A DNA stretch of 5,590 bases, from NCBI GenBank assembly GCA_017984715.1, contig JAGNYY010000048.1, positions 1 to 5,590 on the forward strand, written 5' to 3'. This stretch comes from Rhodoluna sp. (GTDB lineage Bacteria; Actinomycetota; Actinomycetes; Actinomycetales; Microbacteriaceae). Below the pieces are notes generated by a model. It saw nothing but the letters and a program-made list of their open reading frames with translations. It ran no database searches and was not told where the DNA came from. Shown here piece by piece: positions 1 through 5,590 of the stretch. The position numbers and the translations under genes are program-made. Numbering within the stretch: the first letter of the stretch is position 1; every line of letters starts with the position of its first letter.

Positions 1-623
1 GCCATGTTGCCAAAGTTCATGCGAAGGAAGTTCTCGACATAGCTAAGGCTGTTGTCAGGGTAAAGCAAAGCCTGACCCATGCTGTTCTTGTTTGCATAGG
101 CAGCCAGAACCGGAAGCTTGGCGAGCAAGCGAATGGTTGAGAGCTCAACCTGCTCAGGGTCGTTTGGGTCCAGCGAGTCCTGGTAGAAGGTCGAAAGCGC
201 TGAAACACCGGCTGCTAGAACGGCCATTGGGTGCGCGTTCTGAGGCATTGCGTGGAAGAGGTTTTTTAGGTCTTCGTGAACCAGGGTGTGACGACGGATC
301 TTCTCTTCGAACTTGGCCAGCTCAGCCGGAGTCGGAAGCTCACCATAAATCAATAGGAACGAGGTCTCTAGGAATGACTTGCTGCCAGCCAGCTGTTCGA
401 TTGGATAGCCGCGGTGACGGAGAATGCCTGCGCCACCATCGATGAAGGTGATCGCCGACTTAGTAGAAGCAGTGTTTACAAAACCCTGGTCGTAAGCGGT
501 CAAACCGGTGACCGCGGTTAGCTTCGAAATGTCAACTGCCGATGGGCCGTCTACCGCCTGAATCACTGGGAATTCGGCTGTGACATCACCATAGGTGACT
601 GTAACTTTGTCGCTCGAGGTCAT
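1..623 (-). CDS. gltA: Citrate synthase, N-terminal 207 residues (cut by window edge)
   Basis: Citrate synthase condenses acetyl-CoA and oxaloacetate to citrate at the entry to the TCA cycle, in the cytoplasm. The reverse strand reads without a stop from an ATG at 623 to the left edge, giving 207 complete codons of a protein usually about 430 residues long. Recognisable family blocks are the SAITFIDGGAGILRHRGYPI stretch at residues 57-76, followed by EQLA; NAHPMAVL around 129-136; and YPDNSLSYVENFLRMNFG near 188-205. These match the hexameric, type II bacterial enzymes. The catalytic His/Asp residues of the large domain lie beyond the window, so activity cannot be judged. The start is supported by AGGAG five bases upstream. 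The gene lies 37 bp after dapC on the same strand with no convincing terminator between, so read-through from dapC is plausible. 2-Methylcitrate synthase is a related alternative, less likely from these motifs. Confidence 0.94.
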   Translation of the reverse strand, partial: MTSSDKVTVTYGDVTAEFPVIQAVDGPSAVDISKLTAVTGLTAYDQGFVNTASTKSAITFIDGGAGILRHRGYPIEQLAGSKSFLETSFLLIYGELPTPAELAKFEEKIRRHTLVHEDLKNLFHAMPQNAHPMAVLAAGVSALSTFYQDSLDPNDPEQVELSTIRLLAKLPVLAAYANKNSMGQALLYPDNSLSYVENFLRMNFGNM

Positions 624-628
624 CGAAG

Positions 629-633
629 CTCCT
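629..633 (-). promoter_or_regulatory. Ribosome binding site of gltA
   Basis: The reverse strand reads AGGAG, then five bases (CTTCG), then the ATG at 623. This is the best Shine-Dalgarno match in the window and fixes the citrate synthase start. Confidence 0.75.
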
Positions 634-660
634 GTGTCTCTCTAACGCCCCTTGTTTGGG

Positions 661-1773
661 CTAAACCAAGCCTATGGCATCACGAAGTCGACGCGCACCT
701 TCGGCAATTTTGTCATCTGTTGCTGTGATTGAAAAGCGCACGTATTGGGTGCTGAACTCTCCATAAAAAGTTCCTGGAACGACCACGATGCCCAGGTCAG
801 CCATGCGGTCAACGGTCTTGAAGCAGTCTTCGCCAAGCGTGGCCCAAAGGTATAGACCGGCCTCACTGTCTGCCAGCTGGAAGCCGTAATCGCGCACTGC
901 GCCAAGCAAAACCTCACGGCGCTCTCGGTAGATCTCTTTTTCGATTGCAACGTGCTCTTCGTCGCCGAGCGCAACCACCATCGCTCGCTGCACTGGAAGC
1001 GGGGTGTTCAGACCTGAGTGCATACGCAGGTTCACCAAACCCTTGATCAAGGATGCTTCGCCCACGGCAAATGCGGCACGGTAACCGGCCATGTTTGATT
1101 GCTTGCTGAGCGAGTAAACCGCCATGACGCCTTCGTGGCTGTCGCCGCAAACGCGCGGGTCCAAAACGGACGGGATTAGCTTGTCAGACCATTCGTTCCA
1201 GCCAAGTTCGGCATAGCATTCATCGCTTGCCAACAAGGCACCGAGCTCGCGCGCGCGGTCAACTGCTGCCTTCATTTCGGCAACGTCCATGACGCGGCCA
1301 TCCGGGTTTCCTGGTGAATTGATCCAAATCAGTTTTGCGTTCGCGGGCCACTTTGCTGGGTCATCTTCGGAGACGATTTCGGCCCCACATAGGGCGGCGC
1401 CGACAACGTAAGCCGTGTAAGCGACCTTTGGCTGAACCACAACATCGCCCGGGCCGAGGCCCATCAGGAGCGGAAGCCAGCTAATCAGTTCTTTCGAACC
1501 GATTGTTGGCATGACCTGCTCTGGCTTCAGACCAGGCACGCCGCGCCGGCGACCAAACCACTCGACTACCGCTGCCTTGAACTCAGCTGAACCGCCGGTG
1601 GACGGATAACCGGGTGCATTAGAGGAGGCGTTTAGCGCATCCTGGATGATGCTTGGGGTCGGATCGACCGGCGAACCAACCGAAAGGTCCACTGCCCCGC
1701 CCGGATGAAGGGCAGCCTTAGCCGCATAAGGTTTTAGCTGTTCCCAGGGGTATTCCGGGAGGCGATCAAACAT
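661..1773 (-). CDS. dapC: Succinyldiaminopimelate aminotransferase (PLP fold type I)
   Basis: DapC moves an amino group from glutamate to N-succinyl-2-amino-6-ketopimelate, giving N-succinyl-LL-diaminopimelate. This is a step towards meso-diaminopimelate and lysine for peptidoglycan and protein. The 370-residue product is a class I/II aminotransferase of normal length. Visible landmarks are the N-terminal DLSVGSPVDPTPS (29-41), the INSPGNPDG block with the cofactor-contacting Asn156, ASDECYAEL with Asp184 and Tyr187, SLSKQSN with the PLP Schiff-base Lys224, Arg232 in MAGYR, and the substrate-carboxylate Arg346 in YVRFSIT. An upstream in-frame ATG at 1920 would add 49 residues, but these overlap the ferredoxin gene and look like out-of-frame translation of it. 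The ATG at 1773 gives the usual actinobacterial N-terminus. No good Shine-Dalgarno precedes it, so translation may be coupled to fdxA, which ends 20 bp upstream. The fdxA-dapC pairing separates it from generic aspartate aminotransferases. Stop codon is TAG. Confidence 0.93.
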   Translation of the reverse strand: MFDRLPEYPWEQLKPYAAKAALHPGGAVDLSVGSPVDPTPSIIQDALNASSNAPGYPSTGGSAEFKAAVVEWFGRRRGVPGLKPEQVMPTIGSKELISWLPLLMGLGPGDVVVQPKVAYTAYVVGAALCGAEIVSEDDPAKWPANAKLIWINSPGNPDGRVMDVAEMKAAVDRARELGALLASDECYAELGWNEWSDKLIPSVLDPRVCGDSHEGVMAVYSLSKQSNMAGYRAAFAVGEASLIKGLVNLRMHSGLNTPLPVQRAMVVALGDEEHVAIEKEIYRERREVLLGAVRDYGFQLADSEAGLYLWATLGEDCFKTVDRMADLGIVVVPGTFYGEFSTQYVRFSITATDDKIAEGARRLRDAIGLV

Positions 1774-1793
1774 AGAGTCTGGAGCAGGCTCGG

Positions 1794-2111
1794 TTAGGCC
1801 TGTGGAGGCAGAACTGAAATGACGGCATGGTCCTTTGCGACCTTGCCCACCTTGGCAGCACCACCTGGCGAACCTAGGTCGTCGAAGAATTCGACGTTGG
1901 CCTTGTAGTACTCGGACCACTGCGAAGGAAGGTCATCCTCGTAGTAGATGGCTTCAACCGGGCAAACCGGCTCGCACGCACCACAGTCGACACACTCATC
2001 CGGGTGGATGTAAAGCGAGCGCTCACCCTCGTAAATACAGTCAACAGGGCACTCTTCAATACATGCCTTGTCTTTGACATCAACACATGGAAGGGCGATA
2101 ACGTAAGTCAC
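1794..2111 (-). CDS. fdxA: 7Fe ferredoxin, [3Fe-4S][4Fe-4S] type
   Basis: This is a small cytoplasmic electron carrier of 105 residues, in the usual range for the family. By alignment from memory with Azotobacter ferredoxin I, Cys9, Cys17 and Cys50 should hold the 3Fe cluster, and Cys21, Cys40, Cys43 and Cys46 the 4Fe cluster. Cys25 corresponds to the free cysteine of that protein. Val12 stands where a cysteine follows in CxxC motifs, which fits a 3Fe rather than a second 4Fe cluster. The HPDECVDCGACEPVCPVEAI segment (36-55) is the 4Fe motif. The remaining 50 residues are the usual acidic C-terminal extension. The start codon is GTG at 2109-2111, preceded by AAAGGA at a six-base spacing. The gene lies 36 bp after the mshB-like gene and 20 bp before dapC. 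Its redox partner is not visible here; a cytochrome P450 or other oxidoreductase elsewhere is possible. Mycobacterial counterparts are called fdxC. Confidence 0.95.
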   Translation of the reverse strand: MTYVIALPCVDVKDKACIEECPVDCIYEGERSLYIHPDECVDCGACEPVCPVEAIYYEDDLPSQWSEYYKANVEFFDDLGSPGGAAKVGKVAKDHAVISVLPPQA

Positions 2112-2117
2112 GATTGG

Positions 2118-2123
2118 TCCTTT
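2118..2123 (-). promoter_or_regulatory. Ribosome binding site deciding the GTG start of fdxA
   Basis: The reverse strand reads AAAGGA, six bases, then GTG at 2111. No in-frame ATG lies nearby, and the protein begins MTYVIALPC, the normal ferredoxin N-terminus with Cys9 in place. The GTG is therefore the start. Confidence 0.7.
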
Positions 2124-2144
2124 GCTAGTTCTGAATCTAAGACT

Positions 2145-2150
2145 ATTTTA
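2145..2150 (-). promoter_or_regulatory. Possible -10 element for fdxA (weak)
   Basis: The reverse strand has TAAAAT here, a five-of-six match to TATAAT, overlapping the TAA stop of the upstream deacetylase gene. It would start transcription about 30 bases before the fdxA GTG. No TTGACA-like -35 is seen at 16-18 bases. Such matches arise easily by chance, so this is only a candidate for independent expression of fdxA-dapC. Confidence 0.25.
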
Positions 2151-3278
2151 TTGGTGGCCCCGGGCTGACTTGCGCCATGACCCGGCTCGGATGTTTGGGA
2201 ACAATATGATTGCCGCGACTAGGCCCAGAGAACCATAAGCCCAGAAGTTGCCCAAATCATTCCCCGGAATTAGCAAAGTGCCGTCGGATTGAGGCTGAGA
2301 TAGCCAAAAGATGGTCGATGCGAAGGTGGCGGCCAGAAGGTAGAGAGCGCCGCGACTGTTTCTCAGCAGTCGGATGGCAAGAGCAAGCGAGCCAGTCATG
2401 ATTAGCGCGACCATAAGGCCAATCGCTGTGCCTTGCTCATCGGTGGCCCTGACCTGGTGAAGCAGGGTTCCGGCGATGCCAAGAAGGAAACCGAGCGGAA
2501 TGGCCCAGAAGAAGGTTAGAACCGGTCGGAGGTGCACGAGCGGGTTAGGAGATGTCTTTCGAATCCGTTCGGTTCGGTCGTACCTAAACTCTTTACCTGC
2601 AACAAGAGAATAGGTCTCAGCTCCGATTGAAACCTGGCTGCTGTGGGCTTCTAGGGCGGCCTTCTTAATAATTGCAGTCTTAGCATCGCCGATTTGCACA
2701 TCGAAGCGCTCGCCCGGCTCGGCGATAACCCAAAATGCTGGCTCGCGACCCTTGCGCTTCTTGGCTGACATCCGAATCGCCATCGCAGTCGCCTCGTGTG
2801 CCATCTTGTGATCAGGGTGACCGAAGCCGCCCTTGCGGTTGTAGGTCAAAACTGCGTCTGGCTTGAAGTCTTGAATGACCTTCAAAATGTCATCCGCGAT
2901 GACCGAGGTCGATGCGGCAGAAAGCGCCATTTCATCCAGCTTGCGCGGCTTGGCAGGGCGCCCAAATGGGTTCAACCGCATTCCAGAGTCAAGGTAAGCC
3001 CGGGTGCCGGCAAACGCGTGCTTGACGTCACCGAAGGCGGCTAGAGCTTCGCGCAACTCGCCAGAACGGAATGCACCCATGGCAGCAAGGTTTCCCTCTA
3101 GAGACTTGAGCTCCTCGAGCTTTACTTTTCCGCGCTCTCCGCGGGTGAGCGTGAAAACCATAACCTCCGCTTTGGCGGCCAAGCGCTCGGCGATTACGTG
3201 GCCGGTGAACAAACTCTCATCATCCGGGTGTGCGTGAACAATGAGCAGTCGCTGCGGGTTGAAAGTTGCCTTGGCCAT
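2148..3278 (-). CDS. mshB: PIG-L/MshB-type zinc deacetylase with C-terminal four-helix membrane domain
   Basis: The family hydrolyses N-acetyl groups from sugar derivatives. MshB deacetylates GlcNAc-inositol in mycothiol synthesis, and that is the likely but unproven role here. Residues 1 to about 245 form the PIG-L domain. AHPDDE (16-21) supplies His17 and Asp20 as zinc ligands and Asp19 as general base. GHPDH (153-157) supplies His154 and the third zinc ligand His157. GTRAYLDSGM (91-100) and AHSSQVSIG (211-219) resemble MshB/Mca segments. Phe152 sits where mycobacterial MshB has the catalytic Tyr142. Residues about 253-275, 284-304, 309-327 and 344-362 are four hydrophobic segments followed by a basic tail, so the protein is probably membrane-anchored. 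At 376 residues it is longer than mycobacterial MshB (about 300), although its catalytic part is shorter. The ATG at 3278 gives a normal N-terminus but lacks a clear Shine-Dalgarno. Alternatives are Mca or another PIG-L deacetylase; the family call is firm, the MshB name less so. Confidence 0.8.
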   Translation of the reverse strand: MAKATFNPQRLLIVHAHPDDESLFTGHVIAERLAAKAEVMVFTLTRGERGKVKLEELKSLEGNLAAMGAFRSGELREALAAFGDVKHAFAGTRAYLDSGMRLNPFGRPAKPRKLDEMALSAASTSVIADDILKVIQDFKPDAVLTYNRKGGFGHPDHKMAHEATAMAIRMSAKKRKGREPAFWVIAEPGERFDVQIGDAKTAIIKKAALEAHSSQVSIGAETYSLVAGKEFRYDRTERIRKTSPNPLVHLRPVLTFFWAIPLGFLLGIAGTLLHQVRATDEQGTAIGLMVALIMTGSLALAIRLLRNSRGALYLLAATFASTIFWLSQPQSDGTLLIPGNDLGNFWAYGSLGLVAAIILFPNIRAGSWRKSARGHQ

Positions 3279-3284
3279 GAAACA

Positions 3285-3290
3285 ACTTTA
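3285..3290 (-). promoter_or_regulatory. Candidate -10 element for a leaderless mshB transcript
   Basis: The reverse strand reads TAAAGT, fitting the actinobacterial TANNNT -10 pattern, then six bases, then the ATG at 3278. Transcription would begin at or next to the A of the ATG, giving a leaderless mRNA. That would explain the missing Shine-Dalgarno. Leaderless mRNAs are common in actinobacteria. No -35 match is seen; that position falls inside the typA terminator. Confidence 0.35.
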
Positions 3291-3299
3291 GGCGCAAAA

Positions 3300-3333
3300 C
3301 GAAAACCCCCGGCCTAATGACCGAGGGTTTTCG
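3300..3333 (-). terminator. Intrinsic terminator downstream of typA
   Basis: Two 13-base arms (3300-3312 and 3321-3333) pair with a single mismatch around an 8-base loop. Read on the minus strand the hairpin ends GGGGGTTTTCG and is followed by another TTTT, giving a U-rich 3' side. An A-run in the opposite arm would give a similar tail on the plus strand, so the structure may work in both directions. It begins 13 bases after the typA stop and ends 21 bases before the mshB-like ATG. Confidence 0.87.
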
Positions 3334-3346
3334 AAGAGATTTAGGA

Positions 3347-5260
3347 CTACTTGCCCTGGCTCGCGTTCTTACGCTGCGAGTACATACGTGCACGCACGGT
3401 TGGGTCTAGCTCTAGCTTGCGAATGCGAGTCGCCTCAGGGGTTACCTCAACACACTCGTCTTCACGAGCAAACTCTAGACACTCTTCGAGTGACAGGGTG
3501 CGTGGTGGGGTCAGTGACTGGAATTCATCAGATGACGAAGCACGCATGTTGGTGAGCTTCTTTTCCTTGGTGATGTTTACTTCCATGTCTTCTGAACGAG
3601 AGTTCTCGCCGATGACCATACCGGTGTAAACCTCGCTGGTTGGCTGAACGAAGAACGAACCGCGCTCCTGGAGGCCAATCATTGCGAACGGGGTAACCAC
3701 ACCTGCGCGGTCGGCAACTAGCGAACCGTTGTTGCGGGTCTGGATGTCGCCAGCCCATGCGTCGTAGCCAGCAGAAATCGCGTTCGCGATTCCGGTGCCC
3801 TTGGTGTTGGTTAGGAACTCGGTGCGGAAGCCGATGAGGCCACGGCTTGGAACCTTGAACTCCATGCGAACCCAACCGGTTGCGTTGGCAACCATGTTGA
3901 TCATCTGGCCCTTGCGAGCAGCAAGAAGCTGAGTCATCGCACCCAGGAACTCTTCTGGAACATCGATGGTTAGGTCTTCGAACGGCTCGTGAAGCTTGCC
4001 GTCAACGCGCTTGGTAACAACCTGTGGCTTACCAACGGTTAGCTCGTAGCCCTCGCGACGCATCTGCTCAACCAGGATGGCAAGAGCAAGCTCGCCACGA
4101 CCCTGAACTTCCCAAGCGTCTGGACGCTCGGTAGGAAGAACGCGAATCGAAACGTTACCGATTAGCTCCTTGTCAAGGCGATCCTTGACCAGGCGAGCGG
4201 TGACCTTTGCACCCTTGACGCGGCCGGCCATAGGTGAAGTGTTGATACCGATGGTCATCGAGATGGCTGGGTCGTCAACGGTGATCATTGGCAATGGGCG
4301 AATGTCGTTCGGGTCGGCAAGAGTTTCACCAATGGTGATCTCTTCGATACCGGCAACTGCAACGATGTCGCCAGGGTTAGCCTCTTCGGTTGGGAAGCGC
4401 TCAAGAGCCTTGGTCTTTAGAAGTTCGGTGATCTTCACGGTCTGGGTGGTGCCATCCTGGCGAACCCAAGCAACCTGCTGGCCCTTCTTTAGGGTGCCGT
4501 TGAAGATGCGAAGCAACGCTAGACGACCCAAGAAAGGCGATGCGTCAAGGTTGGTTACGTGTGCCTGCAGTGGCGCTTCGTCGTCATAAACCGGGGCTGG
4601 GATGTACTTCATGATTGCGCCAAATAGCGGCTCTAGGTTTTCACCTTCAGGAAGGGTGCCGTCAGCAGGCTTCACCAACGACGCGATTCCGGCACGGCCA
4701 GAAGCGTAGATGATTGGAAGGTCAAGGATGCCATCGATGTCTAGGTCAGGCACTGAGTCGTGAAGGTCAGAAGCAAGACCTAGAAGAAGGTCGTGAGTCT
4801 CTTCGACAACCTCGTCGATGCGAGCATCTGGACGGTCGGTCTTGTTGACCAACAAGATAACCGGAAGCTTTGCTTCTAGAGCCTTGCGAAGAACGAAACG
4901 GGTCTGAGGCAGTGGGCCTTCAGAAGCGTCGACTAGTAGAACAACGCCGTCGACCATAGAAAGACCGCGCTCAACCTCGCCACCGAAGTCGGCGTGGCCC
5001 GGGGTGTCGATCACGTTGATGGTGATTTCCTTGCCACCTGAGTGGTCACCCTTATAAGCAATAGCGGTGTTCTTCGCAAGAATGGTGATGCCCTTCTCGC
5101 GCTCTAGGTCACCAGAGTCCATTACTCGTTCGCCCACGGTTCCGTGGTCGCTGAAAGAGCCGGTCTGGCGAAGCATGGCGTCGACCAGAGTGGTCTTGCC
5201 GTGGTCTACGTGGGCGACGATTGCAACGTTGCGCAAGTCATCTCTGGTGGCCTTGGCCAT
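3347..5260 (-). CDS. typA: Translational GTPase TypA/BipA
   Basis: TypA (BipA) is an EF-G-like GTPase that binds the ribosome and supports large-subunit assembly and growth under stress or cold. The 637-residue product fits the family (about 607-635). The GTPase domain shows the P-loop AHVDHGKTT (16-24), the [13 protein letters not shown] switch region (48-60), DTPGH (85-89), NKTD (139-142) and SGRAG (187-191). The His89 of DTPGH aligns with the catalytic His of translational GTPases. Domain II lies around 229-330, and EF-G domain III/V-like parts follow from about 330. The TypA-specific C-terminal domain includes [20 protein letters not shown] (471-490), and the [15 protein letters not shown] segment (583-597) is near the end. 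An in-frame ATG at 5293 would add 11 residues. The ATG at 5260 is chosen because it has AAAGGA seven bases upstream and gives the usual [20 protein letters not shown] beginning. The gene is flanked by hairpins and looks monocistronic. Confidence 0.97.
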   Translation of the reverse strand: MAKATRDDLRNVAIVAHVDHGKTTLVDAMLRQTGSFSDHGTVGERVMDSGDLEREKGITILAKNTAIAYKGDHSGGKEITINVIDTPGHADFGGEVERGLSMVDGVVLLVDASEGPLPQTRFVLRKALEAKLPVILLVNKTDRPDARIDEVVEETHDLLLGLASDLHDSVPDLDIDGILDLPIIYASGRAGIASLVKPADGTLPEGENLEPLFGAIMKYIPAPVYDDEAPLQAHVTNLDASPFLGRLALLRIFNGTLKKGQQVAWVRQDGTTQTVKITELLKTKALERFPTEEANPGDIVAVAGIEEITIGETLADPNDIRPLPMITVDDPAISMTIGINTSPMAGRVKGAKVTARLVKDRLDKELIGNVSIRVLPTERPDAWEVQGRGELALAILVEQMRREGYELTVGKPQVVTKRVDGKLHEPFEDLTIDVPEEFLGAMTQLLAARKGQMINMVANATGWVRMEFKVPSRGLIGFRTEFLTNTKGTGIANAISAGYDAWAGDIQTRNNGSLVADRAGVVTPFAMIGLQERGSFFVQPTSEVYTGMVIGENSRSEDMEVNITKEKKLTNMRASSSDEFQSLTPPRTLSLEECLEFAREDECVEVTPEATRIRKLELDPTVRARMYSQRKNASQGK

Positions 5261-5267
5261 AAGAACA

Positions 5268-5273
5268 TCCTTT
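5268..5273 (-). promoter_or_regulatory. Ribosome binding site deciding the typA start
   Basis: The reverse strand has AAAGGA, seven bases, then ATG at 5260. The alternative ATG at 5293 has no comparable site, so the shorter 637-residue protein is preferred. Confidence 0.72.
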
Positions 5274-5288
5274 GTGAGCGCGCCAAAC

Positions 5289-5294
5289 AGCATA
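5289..5294 (-). promoter_or_regulatory. Possible -10 element for typA (weak)
   Basis: The reverse strand reads TATGCT, fitting TANNNT, about 28 bases before the typA ATG, which would leave a leader of roughly 20 bases containing the AAAGGA site. It overlaps the alternative upstream ATG, which would then not be transcribed. No good -35 is found; an AT-rich TAAATAAT run further upstream (about 5313-5320) is another candidate. Confidence 0.22.
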
Positions 5295-5343
5295 AAAGTT
5301 GACGCTTCGAAATTATTTAGGGGGTGCAGAATTGCATCTTTGA

Positions 5344-5376
5344 GCCCCTGCCCTTTCAGTCTAACTGAGCAGGGGC
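5344..5376 (-). terminator. Two-part hairpin after the ABC transporter gene, probable terminator
   Basis: An 8-bp GC-rich stem pairs GCCCCTGC (5344-5351) with GCAGGGGC (5369-5376). Inside it a 5-bp stem pairs TCAGT (5356-5360) with ACTGA (5364-5368) around a 3-base loop. A 4-base bulge (5352-5355) lies on one side only. It begins 13 bases after the transporter stop codon. The minus-strand sequence after it (TCAAAGATG) has no U-tract, so it is either a U-less actinobacterial terminator or an mRNA 3'-end stabiliser. Confidence 0.6.
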
Positions 5377-5389
5377 CAAAAGTGCAGGT

Positions 5390-5590
5390 TTACTTGGCTG
5401 CTAAGCGCGCCTCGCGGCGGATTCTTTGCAGTTCTGGGTCTGGGATTGGCACGGCAGCAATGAGTCGCTTGGTGTACTCCTCTTGAGGGCGCTTCAAGAT
5501 GTCATCACGCGCGCCAACCTCGACCAGTCGACCGTTCTGCATAACCGCGATGCGGTGAGAAAGAATGTCGACAACAGCAAGGTCGTGGCT
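5390..5590 (-). CDS. ABC transporter ATP-binding protein, oligopeptide/dipeptide type (C-terminal 66 residues)
   Basis: Only the last 66 residues and the TAA stop are in the window; the gene continues past the right edge. The first visible residues, SHDLAVV, are the H-loop (switch His) of an ABC ATPase. HRIAVMQNGRLVEVG is the usual following strand and turn. YTKRLIAAVPIPDP is the C-terminal extension typical of Opp/Dpp-family ATPases, which energise uptake of peptides, and in some members nickel or sugars, through a membrane permease pair. The Walker A, Q-loop, signature and Walker B motifs lie outside the window. The end is basic (RRIRREAR-like helix). The sequence resembles OppF/DppF or fused OppDF proteins, but the fragment cannot tell these apart or give the substrate, so no symbol is assigned. 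A GC-rich hairpin follows the stop. Confidence 0.92.
   Translation of the reverse strand, partial: SHDLAVVDILSHRIAVMQNGRLVEVGARDDILKRPQEEYTKRLIAAVPIPDPELQRIRREARLAAK

Noticed and set aside
92..445. A 117-codon open frame on the plus strand opposite citrate synthase
   Set aside because: It lies fully antisense to a clear gltA reading frame, its translation resembles no family I know, and it has no ribosome binding site or neighbour that supports it.
651..670. A small hairpin around the dapC stop (CTTGTTT pairing with AAACCAAG, one bulged base)
   Set aside because: Only 7 bp, mostly A-T, with no U-tract on the minus strand; too weak to call a terminator between dapC and gltA.
1774..1920. A 49-residue N-terminal extension of DapC
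   Set aside because: It overlaps the ferredoxin coding sequence in another frame, is rich in Arg/Gly/Cys without family similarity, and precedes a start that already gives the normal N-terminus.
3262..3278. The mshB-like gene and typA both begin with the peptide MAKAT and nearly the same bases
   Set aside because: The match covers only about a dozen bases and the proteins are unrelated beyond it. MAK-type N-termini are common, so chance is the simplest explanation.
4170..4589. A 139-codon open frame on the plus strand opposite typA
   Set aside because: It is the antisense shadow of conserved TypA sequence. Long reverse-strand frames are expected from the codon bias of this gene.
5067..5486. 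A 139-codon plus-strand frame crossing typA, the intergenic hairpin and the transporter end
   Set aside because: It spans two genes and a terminator-like hairpin on the other strand, and the translation has no recognisable motif.

Overview
The window looks like a chromosomal housekeeping segment from an actinobacterium. The best guess is a small-genome, moderate-GC (roughly mid-50s percent by eye) member of the Microbacteriaceae, such as the freshwater Rhodoluna/Aquiluna type. The reasons are an actinobacterial-type DapC, a 7Fe ferredoxin directly upstream of it, an MshB-like (mycothiol pathway) deacetylase, and TypA close by. Mycobacteria, as I remember them, have a similar typA / mshB / fdxC / aminotransferase neighbourhood. 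The lineage is inferred; no rRNA or other marker is present.

All genes are on the minus strand and are transcribed from right to left. From right to left the layout is: (1) 5590-5390, the C-terminal end of an oligopeptide/dipeptide-type ABC transporter ATPase; (2) 5389-5261, an intergenic region with a strong two-part hairpin and the typA leader; (3) 5260-3347, typA (BipA), a ribosome-associated translational GTPase; (4) 3346-3279, a short gap with a clear intrinsic terminator and a possible leaderless promoter; (5) 3278-2148, a PIG-L/MshB-type deacetylase fused to a four-helix membrane domain; (6) 2111-1794, fdxA, a [3Fe-4S][4Fe-4S] ferredoxin with a GTG start; (7) 1773-661, dapC, succinyldiaminopimelate aminotransferase; (8) 623-1, the N-terminal half of a citrate synthase, running off the left edge.

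The gaps mshB-fdxA (36 bp), fdxA-dapC (20 bp) and dapC-gltA (37 bp) contain no convincing terminator. The four left-hand genes may therefore be partly co-transcribed, joining thiol/redox metabolism (mycothiol-type deacetylase, ferredoxin), lysine/peptidoglycan precursor synthesis (DapC) and entry to the TCA cycle (citrate synthase). TypA and the ABC transporter are set apart from them by hairpins.

I found no mobile element, CRISPR array, tRNA or rRNA, and no undescribed multi-gene system. The points most worth a second look are in the deacetylase: a membrane domain fused to its C-terminus, and a Phe where mycobacterial MshB has its catalytic Tyr. A third is the tight packing of the typA terminator against the mshB start.
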